This document shows, one piece after another, positions 1 through 10,507 of a DNA stretch of 64,000 nt. The first letter of the stretch is position 1, and every line of letters starts with the position of its first letter. The stretch is from contig NZ_JAHVHV010000001.1 of assembly GCF_019802085.1 (NCBI RefSeq), positions 62,001 through 126,000 on the forward strand, read 5' to 3'. The notes beneath the pieces are model-generated. The model was not told where the DNA came from. It was given only the letters and a program-made list of their open reading frames with translations, and did no database searches. The translations under genes were made by a program, and so were the position numbers. The DNA comes from Ferrimonas balearica. GTDB lineage: Bacteria > Pseudomonadota > Gammaproteobacteria > Enterobacterales > Shewanellaceae.

Positions 1-215
1 GCTATGGCAAACTGATCATCATCAAACACTCCGATGAGTACCTCAGTGCCTACGCCCACAACAGGCGGATCCTGGTCGAAGAAAAACAAAGGGTCAGTGC
101 TGGACAGCAGATCGCCGAAGTGGGGAACAGTGACGCCGACAGGGCCATGCTGCACTTCGAGATACGCTACAAAGGCAAGTCGGTCGATCCGTTACACTAT
201 TTACCCCGAAAATGA
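1..215 (+). CDS. nlpD: NlpD, murein hydrolase activator (3' end only)
   Basis: The C-terminal 70 residues of a LytM/M23-fold protein are present; the reading frame starts at base 3 and stops at 213-215. The motif [13 protein letters not shown] and the ending [19 protein letters not shown] are typical of NlpD/EnvC-type LytM domains. NlpD is an outer-membrane lipoprotein that activates the division amidase AmiC and is itself catalytically degenerate. Its position directly upstream of rpoS is the conserved gammaproteobacterial arrangement, in which the main rpoS promoter usually lies inside nlpD. The N-terminal lipobox and LysM domain are outside the window. Confidence 0.9.
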   Translation, partial: YGKLIIIKHSDEYLSAYAHNRRILVEEKQRVSAGQQIAEVGNSDADRAMLHFEIRYKGKSVDPLHYLPRK

Positions 216-292
216 CGGGGTCAGGGTTGTCAAACATGGAGGAAAAAACCGTGAGAATTGATTAGGTTTGGGACAAATTGGGAGATTAGCCA

Positions 293-1282
293 ATGAATCG
301 CAAGAGCAACGCTTTTGATGATGTGGCTGCCGTCGATTTAAGCTGTACCGAGGTTGTGGGGACCCCGGCAGAAGTCGAAGCCAACGAAACTGAGGAAAAA
401 ACCACCTCAGCCACCATAGACCAACTGGTCCAGGATGACCTTCAGAAGAACCTGGACGCCACCCAGCTGTACCTCAGCGAGATCGGGTTTTCCCCCTTGC
501 TGACGGCCGAAGAGGAAGTCTACTACGCCCGTCGGGCGCAGCGAGACTGTGCGAAGTCCCGAAACCGGATGATCGAGAGCAATCTGCGTCTCGTGGTCAA
601 GATTGCCCGCCGTTACAACAATCGAGGCCTGGCACTGCTGGATCTGATTGAAGAGGGGAACCTTGGATTGATCCGCGCCGTGGAGAAGTTCGATCCGGAA
701 CGCGGCTTCCGCTTCTCAACCTACGCCACCTGGTGGATCCGTCAGACCATAGAGCGGGCCATCATGAACCAAACCCGCACCATCCGTCTGCCGATCCACG
801 TGGTCAAAGAGCTGAACGTTTACCTGCGGACCGCTCGGGAGCTGGCCCATACCCTGGACCATGAGCCGACGGCCGAAGAGATCGCCATGAAGCTGGACAA
901 GCCGGTGGAAGACGTCAGTCGGATGCTGAAGCTGAACGAGAAGATCAGCTCCGTGGATACCCCCATCGGGGGCGATTCGGATAAGGCACTGCTGGATGTG
1001 ATCGCCGACGACGATCGCGTTTGTCCCGAGGTGCAGGCCCAGGATGACGACATCAAGGGCTCCGTGGTGCGCTGGCTGGGTGAACTGAACTCCAAGCAAC
1101 GCGAAGTGCTGGCACGGCGGTTTGGTCTGCTGGGTTATGAGCCCTCCACCCTGGAGGACGTGGGACGGGAGATTGGCCTGACCCGGGAGAGGGTGAGGCA
1201 GATTCAGGTGGAGGCGCTGCGTCGTCTGCGGGAGCAGATCGGCTCACAGGGCCTGTCGGTGGAATCCCTGTTCAAACCTTAA
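293..1282 (+). CDS. rpoS: RNA polymerase sigma factor RpoS (sigma-38)
   Basis: A 329-residue group 2 sigma-70 protein of normal RpoS length. Region 1.2 ([21 protein letters not shown], about residues 55-75) leads into region 2 with [18 protein letters not shown] (promoter -10 recognition and melting), region 3, and region 4 with the helix-turn-helix [19 protein letters not shown] near residues 280-300. The acidic N-terminus precedes region 1.2. It directs core polymerase to stationary-phase and general-stress promoters. GGGAG lies just upstream of the ATG, and a bidirectional terminator follows, shared with convergent mutS. The nlpD-rpoS-mutS order supports RpoS rather than RpoD, which is about twice as long. 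Confidence 0.97.
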   Translation: MNRKSNAFDDVAAVDLSCTEVVGTPAEVEANETEEKTTSATIDQLVQDDLQKNLDATQLYLSEIGFSPLLTAEEEVYYARRAQRDCAKSRNRMIESNLRLVVKIARRYNNRGLALLDLIEEGNLGLIRAVEKFDPERGFRFSTYATWWIRQTIERAIMNQTRTIRLPIHVVKELNVYLRTARELAHTLDHEPTAEEIAMKLDKPVEDVSRMLKLNEKISSVDTPIGGDSDKALLDVIADDDRVCPEVQAQDDDIKGSVVRWLGELNSKQREVLARRFGLLGYEPSTLEDVGREIGLTRERVRQIQVEALRRLREQIGSQGLSVESLFKP

Positions 1283-1303
1283 AGGGCAACCCGTCCAAAT
1301 GAG

Positions 1304-1333
1304 AAAACGCCGCTCAGTGAGCGGCGTTTTTTG
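1304..1333. terminator. Bidirectional terminator between rpoS and mutS
   Basis: An 11-bp inverted repeat built on ACGCCGCTCA/TGAGCGGCGT is flanked by an A-run on the left and a T6 run on the right, so it can terminate rpoS on + and mutS on -. The mutS stop codon is at 1339. Confidence 0.9.
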
Positions 1334-1338
1334 TGGTC

Positions 1339-3903
1339 TCAGAGCTGGCCTTTGAGCCGGTAGAGGCAATCCAGGGCCTGGCGGGGGGTCAGGGCATCGG
1401 GATCCAACCGTTCCAGTTCCCCCACCACCGGGTGGGGCTCCGGCAGCAGGGCCAGTTGCGCCGGAGCGCTGGCGCTGCCCGGGTCACGGGTCGGTTGCTG
1501 CTCCAACAGGGCCAGACGGTTTTTCGCCGCCTGCACCACGACCTTGGGCACCCCGGCCAGGGCCGCCACCTGCAGGCCATAACTGCGGCTGGCCGGCCCC
1601 TCCTGCACCGCGTGCATAAAGGCGATGGTGTCGCCGTGTTCCACCGCGTCCAGGTGGACGTTGTACACCCCGTCGAGCTGCTCCGGCAACTGGGTCAACT
1701 CGAAGTAGTGGGTGGCAAACAGGGTCATCGCCTTGATCTGGCTTGCCAGGTGCTGGGCCGCGGCCCAGGCCAGGGAGAGCCCATCGTAGGTGGAGGTGCC
1801 CCGGCCAATCTCATCCATCAGCACCAGGCTGCGCTCGGTGGCGTTGTTGAGGATGTTGGCGGTTTCGGTCATCTCCACCATAAAGGTGGAACGACCCGAG
1901 GCGAGATCGTCCGAGGCGCCGATTCGGGTGAAGATCCGATCCACCGGACCGATGAGCGCGTGCTCGGCGGGAACGAAACTGCCGATGTGGGCCATCAGGG
2001 TGATGAGCGCGGTTTGGCGCATGTAGGTGGACTTGCCCCCCATGTTGGGGCCGGTGACGATCAGCATGCGCCGCTCGGGGGAGAGCAGCACCGGGTTGGC
2101 GATAAAGGGTTCGCTCATCACCTGCTCGACTACCGGGTGGCGGCCACCGTCGATCTGCAGGCCGGGTTGCTCGCTCAACTGGGGGCGGTGGTAGTCCAGG
2201 GTGTCGGCCCGCTCCGCCAGGTTTTGCAGCACGTCCAGCTCAGCGCAGGCCGAGGCGCACTCCTGCAAAGCCGGCAACACCGGCAGCAGCAGGTCGAACA
2301 GCTCGTCGTAGAGGCGCTTTTCCAGTGCCAGGGCCTGGCTTTGACTGGTGAGCACCTTGTCCTCGTGCTCCTTGAGCTCAGGGATGATGTAGCGCTCGGT
2401 GTTCTTGAGGGTTTGCCGACGGATGTAGTTGGCCGGCACCAGGGCGGATTGGGCCCGGCTCACCTCGATAAAGTAGCCGTGCACCTTGTTGTAGCCCACC
2501 TTCAAGGTGGCGATGCCGCTGCGCTCCTTCTCTCGCTGCTCCAGCTCCTGCAGGTAGTCGGTGGCCCCCTGAGAAAGCGCCCGCAACTCATCCAGTTCGG
2601 CGCTGTAGCCGTCGGCCAGCACGCCGCCGTCGCGAAGCACTACCGGCGGGTTCTCCTTGATGGCCCGACTCAGCAGGTCGAACTGCTCGGGAAACTCGCC
2701 GAGCTGTTGATGAAGCTGGGCCAACTGGCGTCCCTCCAGGGCGCTGAGCTGATCCCGCAGCAGGGGTAACTGCCCCAGCGCCTGGCGCAGCCGGCTCATG
2801 TCCCGGGGGCGGGCGCTGCGCAGGGCCAGGCGGGCCAGCACCCGCTCCAGATCCCCCACAGGCTTGAGATCTTCGGCCAGCGCCAGGTAGGCGGCGTCGA
2901 CCTTCAACCGGCTGACGGCATCCAGTCGCCCCTCCAGCACGCTGCGCTGGGTCAACGGCTGGTGTAACCAGCGTTTGAGCAGCCGGGCGCCCATGGCGGT
3001 GGTGGTGCGATCCAGTACCGAGGCCAGGGTATTGTCCATCCCACCGGAGAGGTTTTGAGTTAGCTCCAGGTTCCTGCGGGTGGCGGCATCCAGTACGATG
3101 CTGCCGCCATCGCGTTCTTTGAGGATGGCGCGGATGTGGGGCAGGGCGGTGCGTTGGGTGTCCTTGACGTACTGCATCAGACAGCCGGCGGCGCACAGGG
3201 CGCGCTCGTCCTGCTCGACACCAAAACCGCTCAGATCCCGGGTACCAAACTGGTCGTTCAACAGTGCGCGGGCGGTGCCCAGTTCAAACTCCCACTCCGG
3301 TCGCCGGCGGCACCCCTTGATGGACTCGATAAGGTCCATATGGGCAAAGAGTTCGGGATAGAGCAGCTCCGCCGGTCGGGTGCGCTGCAGCTCCGCCTGC
3401 AGGGCTTCGGCGTCGTTCAGTTCGGTTACCACGAAGCGGCCGGAACCGATGTCCAGGGTGGCGTAACCGTATTGGCCCCGCAGCTCATAGACCGCTGCCA
3501 GCAGGTTGTCCTGGCGCTCCTGCAGCAGCGCTTCGTCGGTGACGGTGCCCGGGGTGACGATGCGCACCACCTGACGCTCCACCGGCCCCTTGCTGGTGGC
3601 CGGATCGCCGATCTGTTCGCAGATGGCGACCGACTCCCCCTGTTGAACCAGCCGCGCCAGGTAGCCCTCCACTGCGTGGTAGGGCACCCCGGCCATGGGG
3701 ATGGGGTCACCGCCGGACTGACCGCGGGCGGTGAGGGAGATGTCCAGCAGCTCCGCCGCCCGCTTGGCGTCGTCGAAGAACAGCTCGTAGAAGTCCCCCA
3801 TGCGATAAAACAGCAGGACATCGGGATGCTGGGCCTTGATGGTCAGGTATTGGCGCATCATCGGCGTGTGCTGGTCCAGGTTGGCCGGGCTGAGCTGAGT
3901 CAC
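1339..3903 (-). CDS. mutS: DNA mismatch repair protein MutS
   Basis: An 854-residue protein of full MutS length that binds mismatches and recruits MutL. The mismatch-reading motif GDFYELF has Phe38 and Glu40, equivalent to the Phe-x-Glu wedge of E. coli MutS. The core lever/clamp region follows, then the ATPase domain with Walker [12 protein letters not shown] near residues 615-625, signature [13 protein letters not shown], Walker [17 protein letters not shown] and the switch [13 protein letters not shown]. The C-terminal tail ends LYRLKGQL. It is convergent with rpoS and divergent from recA, a conserved neighbourhood. The large open frame on the opposite strand is a codon-bias shadow. Confidence 0.98.
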   Translation of the reverse strand: MTQLSPANLDQHTPMMRQYLTIKAQHPDVLLFYRMGDFYELFFDDAKRAAELLDISLTARGQSGGDPIPMAGVPYHAVEGYLARLVQQGESVAICEQIGDPATSKGPVERQVVRIVTPGTVTDEALLQERQDNLLAAVYELRGQYGYATLDIGSGRFVVTELNDAEALQAELQRTRPAELLYPELFAHMDLIESIKGCRRRPEWEFELGTARALLNDQFGTRDLSGFGVEQDERALCAAGCLMQYVKDTQRTALPHIRAILKERDGGSIVLDAATRRNLELTQNLSGGMDNTLASVLDRTTTAMGARLLKRWLHQPLTQRSVLEGRLDAVSRLKVDAAYLALAEDLKPVGDLERVLARLALRSARPRDMSRLRQALGQLPLLRDQLSALEGRQLAQLHQQLGEFPEQFDLLSRAIKENPPVVLRDGGVLADGYSAELDELRALSQGATDYLQELEQREKERSGIATLKVGYNKVHGYFIEVSRAQSALVPANYIRRQTLKNTERYIIPELKEHEDKVLTSQSQALALEKRLYDELFDLLLPVLPALQECASACAELDVLQNLAERADTLDYHRPQLSEQPGLQIDGGRHPVVEQVMSEPFIANPVLLSPERRMLIVTGPNMGGKSTYMRQTALITLMAHIGSFVPAEHALIGPVDRIFTRIGASDDLASGRSTFMVEMTETANILNNATERSLVLMDEIGRGTSTYDGLSLAWAAAQHLASQIKAMTLFATHYFELTQLPEQLDGVYNVHLDAVEHGDTIAFMHAVQEGPASRSYGLQVAALAGVPKVVVQAAKNRLALLEQQPTRDPGSASAPAQLALLPEPHPVVGELERLDPDALTPRQALDCLYRLKGQL

Positions 3904-4017
3904 AAGGTCTCCTGAAGACGAAGTTGAGCAAGCCCGCTATCATACCGGAAAATGCCGCTGTGGCGGGGCATGGCGGGGAAAAATCCCCCTGTTTGGCCAC
4001 TTGCTGTTCAGCCAGGG

Positions 4018-4045
4018 TTGATACTGTATGATTGTACAGTATACT
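4018..4045 (+). promoter_or_regulatory. recA promoter with embedded LexA (SOS) box
   Basis: The -35 TTGATA (4018-4023) and -10 TATACT (4040-4045) are 16 bp apart. Between and overlapping them lies a perfect LexA box, CTGT-N8-ACAG at 4024-4039, extended to TACTGT/ACAGTA at 4022-4041. LexA binding would block RNA polymerase directly. The layout closely matches the E. coli recA promoter (recalled, not aligned). Confidence 0.93.
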
Positions 4046-4099
4046 ACTGGCATTACATCGAATCCTGTCGCCGCCAAGGCATCTTCATTGGAGCTTGAA

Positions 4100-5140
4100 A
4101 TGGACGAGAACAAAAAACGTGCCCTAAGTGCCGCACTGGGTCAAATCGAGAAGCAGTTTGGTAAAGGGTCGATCATGCGTCTTGGCGATGCGACCACACT
4201 GGACATCGAGTCCGTCTCCACCGGTTCCCTGGGGTTGGACATCGCCCTGGGCATTGGCGGCCTGCCCTACGGCCGGATCGTGGAGATCTACGGGCCGGAA
4301 TCCTCCGGTAAAACCACCCTCACCCTGCAGGTGATCGCCGAAGCCCAGAAGCAGGGCAAGACCTGCGCCTTCGTCGACGCCGAACACGCCCTGGATCCGG
4401 TGTACGCCGAGAAGCTGGGGGTCAACGTGGATGAACTGCTGGTGTCCCAGCCGGACACCGGTGAACAGGCCCTGGAGATCTGCGACATGCTGGTGCGCTC
4501 CGGCGCCGTGGACGTGGTGATCGTCGACTCCGTGGCGGCTTTGACGCCCAAGGCGGAGATCGAAGGTGAGATGGGCGACTCCCACGTGGGCCTGCAGGCT
4601 CGCCTGATGTCCCAGGCGCTGCGTAAGCTGACCGCCAACATCAAGCGTTCCAACACCCTGTGCGTTTTCATCAACCAGATCCGGATGAAGATCGGCGTGA
4701 TGTTCGGCAGCCCGGAAACCACCACCGGCGGTAACGCCCTGAAGTTCTACTCCTCCGTACGCCTGGACATCCGTCGCATCGGCGCTGTTAAGGACGGTGA
4801 CGAGGTGGTGGGCAACGAAACCCGCGTCAAGGTGGTGAAGAACAAGGTCTCCCCGCCGTTCAAGCAGGCAGAGTTCCAGATCCTCTACGGTGAGGGCTCC
4901 TCCAAAGAGGGCGAGCTTATCGACTTGGGGGTCAAGCAGAAGCTGGTGGAGAAATCCGGCGCCTGGTACAGCTACCAGGGCGAGAAGATTGGTCAGGGCA
5001 AGGCCAACAGCATCCGCTTCCTCAAGGAGAACGTGGCCATCGCCCAGGAGATCGAGCAACAGCTTCGCGCCCAACTGCTGGTGAAAGCCACCCCGCAGCC
5101 GGAGAACGAAGAAGATCTCGAGGCGCCGGAGCTGAGCTAA
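4100..5140 (+). CDS. recA: RecA recombinase
   Basis: 346 residues from the ATG at 4100. The frame is open upstream to an ATG at 4028, but that codon sits inside the LexA box and upstream of the -10, so it cannot be the start. GGAG precedes 4100 at good spacing and the protein then begins [19 protein letters not shown] as in family members. Walker [10 protein letters not shown], Walker [11 protein letters not shown], the L1/L2 DNA-binding loops (L2 around [16 protein letters not shown]) and the acidic C-tail are present. It polymerises on ssDNA, catalyses strand exchange and stimulates LexA self-cleavage. recX follows after 6 bp. Confidence 0.98.
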   Translation: MDENKKRALSAALGQIEKQFGKGSIMRLGDATTLDIESVSTGSLGLDIALGIGGLPYGRIVEIYGPESSGKTTLTLQVIAEAQKQGKTCAFVDAEHALDPVYAEKLGVNVDELLVSQPDTGEQALEICDMLVRSGAVDVVIVDSVAALTPKAEIEGEMGDSHVGLQARLMSQALRKLTANIKRSNTLCVFINQIRMKIGVMFGSPETTTGGNALKFYSSVRLDIRRIGAVKDGDEVVGNETRVKVVKNKVSPPFKQAEFQILYGEGSSKEGELIDLGVKQKLVEKSGAWYSYQGEKIGQGKANSIRFLKENVAIAQEIEQQLRAQLLVKATPQPENEEDLEAPELS

Positions 5141-5146
5141 GCCCCG

Positions 5147-5605
5147 GTGGGTCAAGAGAAGGGCGGCCAGGACGCGGTCGCCGCGGCGGTGGGGCTGCTG
5201 TCCCGCCGTGATCACAGCCGCGAAGAGCTCAGGCAGAAGCTGCGCTCTCGCGGCTTTGTTGCGTCTGAGATAGAGCAGGCTTTGAGCCGGGCCGACGACT
5301 GGGGCTACCTGGACGATGCGCGCTTTGCCGAGGGCTTTGTGCGCTACCGCTCGGCCCGCGGTATGGGGCCCATCCGCCTGGCCAACGAGTTGCGCGAACG
5401 GGGCGTGGCCAGCGACATCATCAAGGCCGCGATCGGAGAGTGCGAGCAGGACTGGTTTGCCCTGTGTGAGACCACCTGTGAGCGCAAGTTCGGCCGCCGT
5501 CCTCCCACCGATTTCAAGAGCCGCGCCAAGGTGCAGCGCTACCTGGCTTACCGCGGTTTCGACATGGAACAGATCCGCTACGCCCTGGACGCCTTGACCT
5601 CCTAG
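5147..5605 (+). CDS. recX: Regulatory protein RecX
   Basis: 152 residues from a GTG start 6 bp after the recA stop, so it is co-transcribed with recA and SOS-controlled. It shows the repeated three-helix RecX architecture: [19 protein letters not shown], then a second repeat [19 protein letters not shown] and a third near the C-terminus ending [13 protein letters not shown]. RecX binds the RecA filament groove and limits its extension and co-protease activity. The frame is intact and the length is typical. The GTG start sits immediately after the recA stop with little room for a separate ribosome site, which suggests translational coupling. Confidence 0.93.
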   Translation: MGQEKGGQDAVAAAVGLLSRRDHSREELRQKLRSRGFVASEIEQALSRADDWGYLDDARFAEGFVRYRSARGMGPIRLANELRERGVASDIIKAAIGECEQDWFALCETTCERKFGRRPPTDFKSRAKVQRYLAYRGFDMEQIRYALDALTS

Positions 5606-5652
5606 GCCCCATTTTCCCACCCCGGTCCGGGATTCTGCCCCCGGGGTGCTGG

Positions 5653-5679
5653 TTTGAGCGCCGCCGATGCGCATATAAT
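5653..5679 (+). promoter_or_regulatory. Probable alaS promoter
   Basis: A perfect -10 TATAAT (5674-5679) has TTGAGC at 5653-5658 (15-bp spacing; TTTGAG one base earlier gives 16). It lies in the recX-alaS gap, about 65 nt before the alaS ATG. Confidence 0.6.
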
Positions 5680-5742
5680 TGGCCGTTTACATGGCCGCTG
5701 GCGGTAAGCCGGCACACTTGTCAGTTTTTTCAGGATGACCTC

Positions 5743-8367
5743 ATGCACATGACCACCGCCGAGATCCGGACCGCGTTTCTGGAGTATTTCCGTTCTCAAG
5801 GCCACGAAGTGGTGGCATCCAGCTCCCTGGTGCCCCATGACGATCCCACGCTGCTGTTCACCAACGCCGGTATGAACCAGTTCAAGGATTGCTTCCTGGG
5901 TGCGGAGAAGCGGGCGTACACCCGGGCGACCACGTCGCAGCGCTGCGTTCGAGCCGGTGGTAAGCACAACGATCTGGAGAACGTGGGCTTCACCGCCCGT
6001 CACCACACCTTTTTCGAGATGCTGGGCAACTTCAGCTTCGGCGACTACTTCAAGCGCGACGCCATCCAGTACGCCTGGCAGTTCCTGACCGAGGTGCTGC
6101 AGCTGCCCAAAGAGAAGCTGTGCGTGACCATCTACCACACCGACGACGAGGCCTTCGACATCTGGGCCAAGGAGATCGGCGTGGCGGAGGAGAACATCAT
6201 CCGCATCGGTGACAAGCCCGGTGGGCCGGCCTATGCCTCCGACAACTTCTGGCAGATGGGCGATACCGGCCCCTGCGGCCCCTGCACCGAAATCTTCTAC
6301 GACCACGGTGAAGGGATCTGGGGCGGCCGTCCGGGCACCCCGGAAGAGGACGGTGACCGCTTTATCGAGATCTGGAACATCGTGTTCATGCAGTTCAACC
6401 GCCAGGCCGATGGCACCATGGAGCCGCTGCCCAAGCCCTCCGTGGATACCGGCATGGGGATCGAGCGGATCGCCGCCATCATGCAGGGCGGTCACTCCAA
6501 CTACGACATCGACATCTTCCAGCGGCTGATCAAAAAAGCCGCCGAGGTCACCGGTGCCAGCGATCTGGACAACAAATCCCTGCGAGTGGTGGCGGATCAC
6601 ATCCGCTCCTGCGCCTACCTGATCGTCGACGGCGTGATGCCCTCCAACGAGGGGCGGGGCTACGTGCTGCGCCGCATCATCCGCCGCGCCATCCGCCACG
6701 GCCGCAAGCTGGGGGCTAACGACACCTTCTTCTATCAGCTCGTCGGCGAGTTGGCCGAGGTGATGGGCCCGGCCGGCGACGAGCTGAAACAGCAGCAAGC
6801 TATGGTGGAGAAGGTGCTGCGCATCGAAGAGGAAAACTTCGCCCGCACCCTGGATCGCGGCATGCAGCTGCTGAACGAATCCCTCGACGGCCTGGACGGC
6901 GAGGTGCTGGACGGCGCCACCGTGTTCAAGCTGTACGACACCTACGGTTTCCCGGCGGATTTGACCAACGACGTGGCCCGTGAGCGCGGCGTCAGCATCG
7001 ACGAAGCGGGCTTCGAAGCCGAGATGGCGCAGCAGCGCCAGCGCGCCCGCGACGCCAACCGCTTCTCCGTGGACTACAACCAGCTGACCCAGGTGGGTGT
7101 GGCGAGCGAGTTCACCGGCTACGACGAGCTGAAGCAGTGGGCCAAGGTGGTCGCTCTGTACAAGGACGGCGAGTCTGTGGGCCAGCTGCTGGAAGGGGAG
7201 GAGGGTCAGGTGATCCTCGATACCACCAGCTTCTACGCCGAGAGTGGCGGCCAGGTGGGCGACACCGGTGAGCTGCTGATGACCGACGGGGCCTTTACCG
7301 TCACCGACACCAAGAAGTCCGGCGACGCCATCCTGCACATCGGGTACGTCTCCGGTGGCGAGATCCACGTGGGCGAGGAGCTGACCGCCTCCGTGGACGG
7401 CGGCCGACGCCAGGCGATCCGCCTGAACCACACCGCCACCCACCTGCTGCACGCCGCGCTGCGCAAGGTGCTGGGCGAGCACGTTACCCAGAAGGGCTCC
7501 CTGGTTTCTGCCGATGGCCTGCGCTTCGACTTCAGCCACTTCGAGGCGGTGGGCACCGGCGTGCTGCAAACCATCGAGAAGCTGGTGAACGACCAGATCC
7601 GGGAGAACCACCAGGTGGGCACCCGACTGATGAACATCGACGACGCCAAGGCCGCCGGTGCCATGGCGCTGTTCGGCGAGAAGTACGACGACGAAGTGCG
7701 CGTCGTGGGCTTGGGCGAGTTCTCCACCGAGCTGTGTGGTGGCACCCACGTCGAGCGCTCCGGCGACATCGGCTTCTTCAAGATCGTCTCCGAGGGGGGC
7801 ATCGCTGCCGGCGTGCGCCGCATCGAGGCGATCACCGGTGAGCGGGCCATCGACGCCATGCACGAGATGGGCGAGCAGCTGCTCGACCTGGTCGGTGTGC
7901 TGAAAAGCGACAGCCGCAACATCGGTGACGCGGTGCGCTCCCTGGTGGATCGCACCCGCTGGCTGGAGAAGGAGCTGGAGCGTCTCAACGCCAAGATGGC
8001 CGGTCACGAGGTGGCCCTGCTGGCCGAAGACGCGGACAGCATCAACCAGGTGCCTGTGGTGCTGGCCAAGCTGGACAGCGTGGATCCCAAGGCGCTGCGC
8101 GACACCATGGACCAGCTGAAGAACCGGCTGGGCAGTGGCGTTGCCGTCCTGGCCGCGGTCAAGGAGGGCAAAGTCAGCCTGGTGGCCGGCGTCTCCAAGG
8201 ATCTGGTGGGTAAGGTGAAGGCCGGCGAGCTGGTGAACCTGGTGGCCCAGCAGGTGGGTGGCAAGGGGGGCGGTCGTCCCGACATGGCCATGGCCGGTGG
8301 CACCGACGCCGCGGCGCTGCCTCAAGCCCTGGAGGCCGCCAAGGCCTGGCTGACCGAAAAGTTGTAA
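5743..8367 (+). CDS. alaS: Alanyl-tRNA synthetase
   Basis: An 874-residue class II synthetase that charges tRNA-Ala in the cytoplasm. The N-terminal catalytic core opens [21 protein letters not shown] with class II motif 2 around residues 65-80 and motif 3 GMGIERIAA. The editing domain carries [12 protein letters not shown] near residue 563 and the zinc-binding CGGTHV near 666, which clear Ser- and Gly-tRNA-Ala. The C-terminal Ala domain ends with [13 protein letters not shown]. It is full length with no disruption. Its place between recX and lysC/csrA is conserved. A 907-codon open frame on the other strand is a shadow. Confidence 0.98.
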   Translation: MHMTTAEIRTAFLEYFRSQGHEVVASSSLVPHDDPTLLFTNAGMNQFKDCFLGAEKRAYTRATTSQRCVRAGGKHNDLENVGFTARHHTFFEMLGNFSFGDYFKRDAIQYAWQFLTEVLQLPKEKLCVTIYHTDDEAFDIWAKEIGVAEENIIRIGDKPGGPAYASDNFWQMGDTGPCGPCTEIFYDHGEGIWGGRPGTPEEDGDRFIEIWNIVFMQFNRQADGTMEPLPKPSVDTGMGIERIAAIMQGGHSNYDIDIFQRLIKKAAEVTGASDLDNKSLRVVADHIRSCAYLIVDGVMPSNEGRGYVLRRIIRRAIRHGRKLGANDTFFYQLVGELAEVMGPAGDELKQQQAMVEKVLRIEEENFARTLDRGMQLLNESLDGLDGEVLDGATVFKLYDTYGFPADLTNDVARERGVSIDEAGFEAEMAQQRQRARDANRFSVDYNQLTQVGVASEFTGYDELKQWAKVVALYKDGESVGQLLEGEEGQVILDTTSFYAESGGQVGDTGELLMTDGAFTVTDTKKSGDAILHIGYVSGGEIHVGEELTASVDGGRRQAIRLNHTATHLLHAALRKVLGEHVTQKGSLVSADGLRFDFSHFEAVGTGVLQTIEKLVNDQIRENHQVGTRLMNIDDAKAAGAMALFGEKYDDEVRVVGLGEFSTELCGGTHVERSGDIGFFKIVSEGGIAAGVRRIEAITGERAIDAMHEMGEQLLDLVGVLKSDSRNIGDAVRSLVDRTRWLEKELERLNAKMAGHEVALLAEDADSINQVPVVLAKLDSVDPKALRDTMDQLKNRLGSGVAVLAAVKEGKVSLVAGVSKDLVGKVKAGELVNLVAQQVGGKGGGRPDMAMAGGTDAAALPQALEAAKAWLTEKL

Positions 8368-8379
8368 TTAGGACACTCT

Positions 8380-9603
8380 GTGACACTGTTAGTACAGAAG
8401 TTTGGCGGCACCTCGGTGGGCTCTTTCGAGCGCATCGAGGCCGTGGCGGACCGCATCGCCCGCAGTGCCCGCGCCGGGCACCGTCTGGTGGTGGTGTTGT
8501 CGGCCATGGCCGGGGAGACCAACCGCCTGTTGTCTCTGGCTAAGCAGGTGGCGGCGACCCCTTCTCCCCGTGAGCTCGACATGTTGGTGAGCACCGGGGA
8601 GCAGGTCTCCATCGCTTTGATGGCCATGGCACTGCAGAAACGGGGCCTCAACGCCGCGTCGTTGCTTGGCGAGCAGGTGGGGATCCTCACCGACGACCGC
8701 CACGGCCGTGCGCGGATCCGCGAAGTGGCCACCGAACGTTTGACCGGCCTGCTGGATCAGGGGATCATCCCCATAGTGGCGGGCTTCCAAGGCCGCTGTG
8801 ACGCCAACCAGGTGACCACCCTGGGGCGGGGCGGCTCGGACACCACGGCCGTGGCCATCGCCGCGGCATTGGGGGCCGACGAGTGCCAGATCTTCACCGA
8901 TGTCGACGGGGTCTACACCACGGATCCCCGGGTGGAGCCCAAGGCCCGCAAGATGGACAGCATCACCTTTGAGGAGATGATGGAGCTCTCCAGCCTCGGC
9001 GCCAAGGTGCTGCAGATCCGCTCGGTGGAATACGCCGGTCGGTTCAACGTGCCGCTGCGGGTGTTGTCGAGCTTTCGCGATGGCGAGGGCACCCTGATCA
9101 CCTACGAGGAGGGCAACATGGACGCACCCCTGGTTTCCGGCATCGCCTTTAGCCGTGACGAAGCCAGCCTGACCCTGGTGGGCGTACCGGATGAGGCCAA
9201 CGTGGCCGCCACCATCCTGTCCCCCATCGGGGATGCCGGCATCGACATCGACATGATCGTTCAAACCGCCACCGGTGACGGCAAGGCGGACTTCACCTTC
9301 ACCGTGGCACGCCATGACCTGGACCAGGCCAAGGCGCTGCTCAACCCGGTTCTGCCCCAACTTGGGGTGGCCAGCCTGCGCAGCGATGATACCCTGTGTA
9401 AAGTCTCTGTGGTTGGGGTGGGGATGAAGAACCATTCGGGTGTGGCCAGTCGCATGTTCCAGACCCTGGGGCAGGAGGGGATCAGCTTGCAGTTGATCTC
9501 CACCTCCGAGATTAAAATTTCCGTGGCCATCGACGAGAAGTATCTGGAGCTGGCGGTGCGCAGTTTGCACCAATCATTTGGACTGGCGGGCGAAGAGAAT
9601 TAG
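8380..9603 (+). CDS. lysC: Aspartate kinase, monofunctional, with two ACT domains
   Basis: 407 residues from a GTG start 12 bp after alaS. It phosphorylates aspartate, the first step toward lysine, threonine, methionine and diaminopimelate. The nucleotide/aspartate-binding signature KFGGTSVGS is at residues 7-15, followed by GRGGSDTTAVAIAAALGADE and the catalytic loop FTDVDGVYTTDPR. Two C-terminal ACT domains (from about 265 and 345) imply feedback inhibition, classically by lysine with or without threonine. No homoserine dehydrogenase domain is fused. No lysine riboswitch fits in the 12-bp gap, so transcription probably runs through from alaS. Confidence 0.95.
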   Translation: MTLLVQKFGGTSVGSFERIEAVADRIARSARAGHRLVVVLSAMAGETNRLLSLAKQVAATPSPRELDMLVSTGEQVSIALMAMALQKRGLNAASLLGEQVGILTDDRHGRARIREVATERLTGLLDQGIIPIVAGFQGRCDANQVTTLGRGGSDTTAVAIAAALGADECQIFTDVDGVYTTDPRVEPKARKMDSITFEEMMELSSLGAKVLQIRSVEYAGRFNVPLRVLSSFRDGEGTLITYEEGNMDAPLVSGIAFSRDEASLTLVGVPDEANVAATILSPIGDAGIDIDMIVQTATGDGKADFTFTVARHDLDQAKALLNPVLPQLGVASLRSDDTLCKVSVVGVGMKNHSGVASRMFQTLGQEGISLQLISTSEIKISVAIDEKYLELAVRSLHQSFGLAGEEN

Positions 9604-9615
9604 TCCCCGGTAGCT

Positions 9616-9644
9616 CTAGATTTAATCTAGTCTAACTTTATAAT
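9616..9644 (+). promoter_or_regulatory. csrA promoter -10 with adjacent 15-bp palindrome
   Basis: A perfect -10 TATAAT is at 9639-9644. A perfect dyad of CTAGATT and AATCTAG around one T is at 9616-9630, over the expected -35 position, and no good -35 hexamer is seen. The palindrome may be an operator or activator site (inference). Confidence 0.5.
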
Positions 9645-9701
9645 ACTGTTGAAAGATTCAACCGCCGCTGCGGAATGAGTTGGAGAGAGAGGAGCAATAG
9701 A

Positions 9702-9899
9702 ATGCTGATTTTGACTCGCCGTGTTGGCGAAACCTTGATGATCGGTGATGAAGTCACCGTTACCGTACTGGGTGTCAAGGGCAACCAGGTACGTATCGGG
9801 GTGAACGCTCCGAAAGAGGTTTCCGTTCATCGCGAAGAGATTTACATGCGCATCCAGGCCGAGAAAGACGGCGGCGCTGCCCCCAGCGGCAATTTCTGA
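9702..9899 (+). CDS. csrA: Carbon storage regulator CsrA
   Basis: 65 residues from the ATG at 9702, preceded by GAGAGAGGAGCAATAGA. The frame is open further upstream, but CsrA begins [15 protein letters not shown] throughout the family. The conserved RNA-binding edges are visible: LTRRVGE in strand beta-1 and VSVHREEIY in beta-5, including the key Arg. CsrA dimers bind GGA motifs in mRNA leaders and repress or activate translation of carbon-storage, motility and biofilm genes. It is followed at once by a terminator and then the Ser/Arg tRNA operon, as in E. coli. Confidence 0.97.
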   Translation: MLILTRRVGETLMIGDEVTVTVLGVKGNQVRIGVNAPKEVSVHREEIYMRIQAEKDGGAAPSGNF

Positions 9900-9908
9900 G
9901 TTCGAAAG

Positions 9909-9932
9909 ACCGGCCATCGCGCCGGTTTTTTT
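9909..9932 (+). terminator. csrA terminator
   Basis: Stem ACCGGC/GCCGGT with a 6-nt loop followed by a T7 run, 9 nt after the csrA stop. Confidence 0.85.
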
Positions 9933-10050
9933 CTGCCGGTTTCCCGCCTCAAAACGCCCCCGAAAGCTCACAAAAACACCGGCCTTTGACGGCCTTGCCA
10001 GCAGTCTGTCGGAATTCCGTGCAAACGCTTTGCGGCGGCAGAAAAAGCGT

Positions 10051-10078
10051 TTGACTTATTTCCCTTAGGCCGTAATAT
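10051..10078 (+). promoter_or_regulatory. Promoter of the Ser/Arg tRNA operon
   Basis: -35 TTGACT (10051-10056), 16-bp spacer, -10 TAATAT (10073-10078), followed by a GC-rich stretch before the first tRNA. A GC-rich discriminator is the usual sign of stringent (ppGpp) control of stable RNA. Confidence 0.8.
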
Positions 10079-10092
10079 ACGCCCCACGAAAC

Positions 10093-10183
10093 GGTGAGGT
10101 GGCCGAGTGGCTGAAGGCGCGCCCCTGCTAAGGGCGTATAGGCTTATCCCCTATCGAGGGTTCGAATCCCTCCCTCACCGCCA
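10093..10183 (+). tRNA. tRNA-Ser (GCT)
   Basis: 91 nt including an encoded CCA. The acceptor stem is GGTGAGG.../CTCACC-G-CCA. The anticodon loop CTGCTAA gives anticodon GCT, reading AGC/AGU. A long variable arm, typical of class II tRNA-Ser, lies between the anticodon and T arms, and the T loop is GTTCGAATC. Confidence 0.97.
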
Positions 10184-10187
10184 TTGC

Positions 10188-10264
10188 GCGTCCGTAGCTC
10201 AGCTGGATAGAGTACCTGGCTACGAACCAGGCGGTCGGAGGTTCGAATCCTCCCGGACGCGCCA
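10188..10264 (+). tRNA. tRNA-Arg (ACG), copy 1 of 5
   Basis: 77 nt with encoded CCA. Acceptor GCGTCCG pairs with CGGACGC. The anticodon loop CTACGAA gives ACG, modified to ICG by TadA, reading CGU/CGC/CGA. It starts only 4 nt after tRNA-Ser. Confidence 0.97.
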
Positions 10265-10331
10265 CTATCTCAAGGAGCCGCGCGCAGCGCGGCTCCTTGG
10301 TTTTCATCGGAAGAAAACCCACCAGAATTAC

Positions 10332-10408
10332 GCATCCGTAGCTCAGCTGGATAGAGTACCTGGCTACGAACCAGGCGGTCGGAGGTTCGAATCCTCCCGG
10401 ATGCGCCA
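10332..10408 (+). tRNA. tRNA-Arg (ACG), copy 2 of 5, acceptor-stem variant
   Basis: Same body as the other copies, but the third acceptor pair is A-T instead of G-C (GCATCCG.../...CGGATGC). Both strands changed together, so the stem is intact and the gene should be functional. Confidence 0.96.
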
Positions 10409-10507
10409 TTTCTTCGCCAACCCCGTTGGCAATTTTGCTTCGCCCACCCAGAAGGGCAGTGCGGAGCACTATACTTCGCATCCAATGCGAACGACAAAGT
10501 TTGATGC

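Noticed and set aside
1333-2769. 478-codon open frame opposite mutS
   Set aside because: No protein family; composition is that of the complementary strand of GC-rich codons, and mutS motifs on the other strand are complete.
4028-4099. Upstream recA start at 4028
   Set aside because: The ATG lies inside the LexA box and upstream of the -10, so it is not in the mRNA.
5602-8325. 907-codon open frame opposite alaS
   Set aside because: Shadow of alaS codon bias (His, Gln, Gly, Val-rich), no ribosome site, no family.
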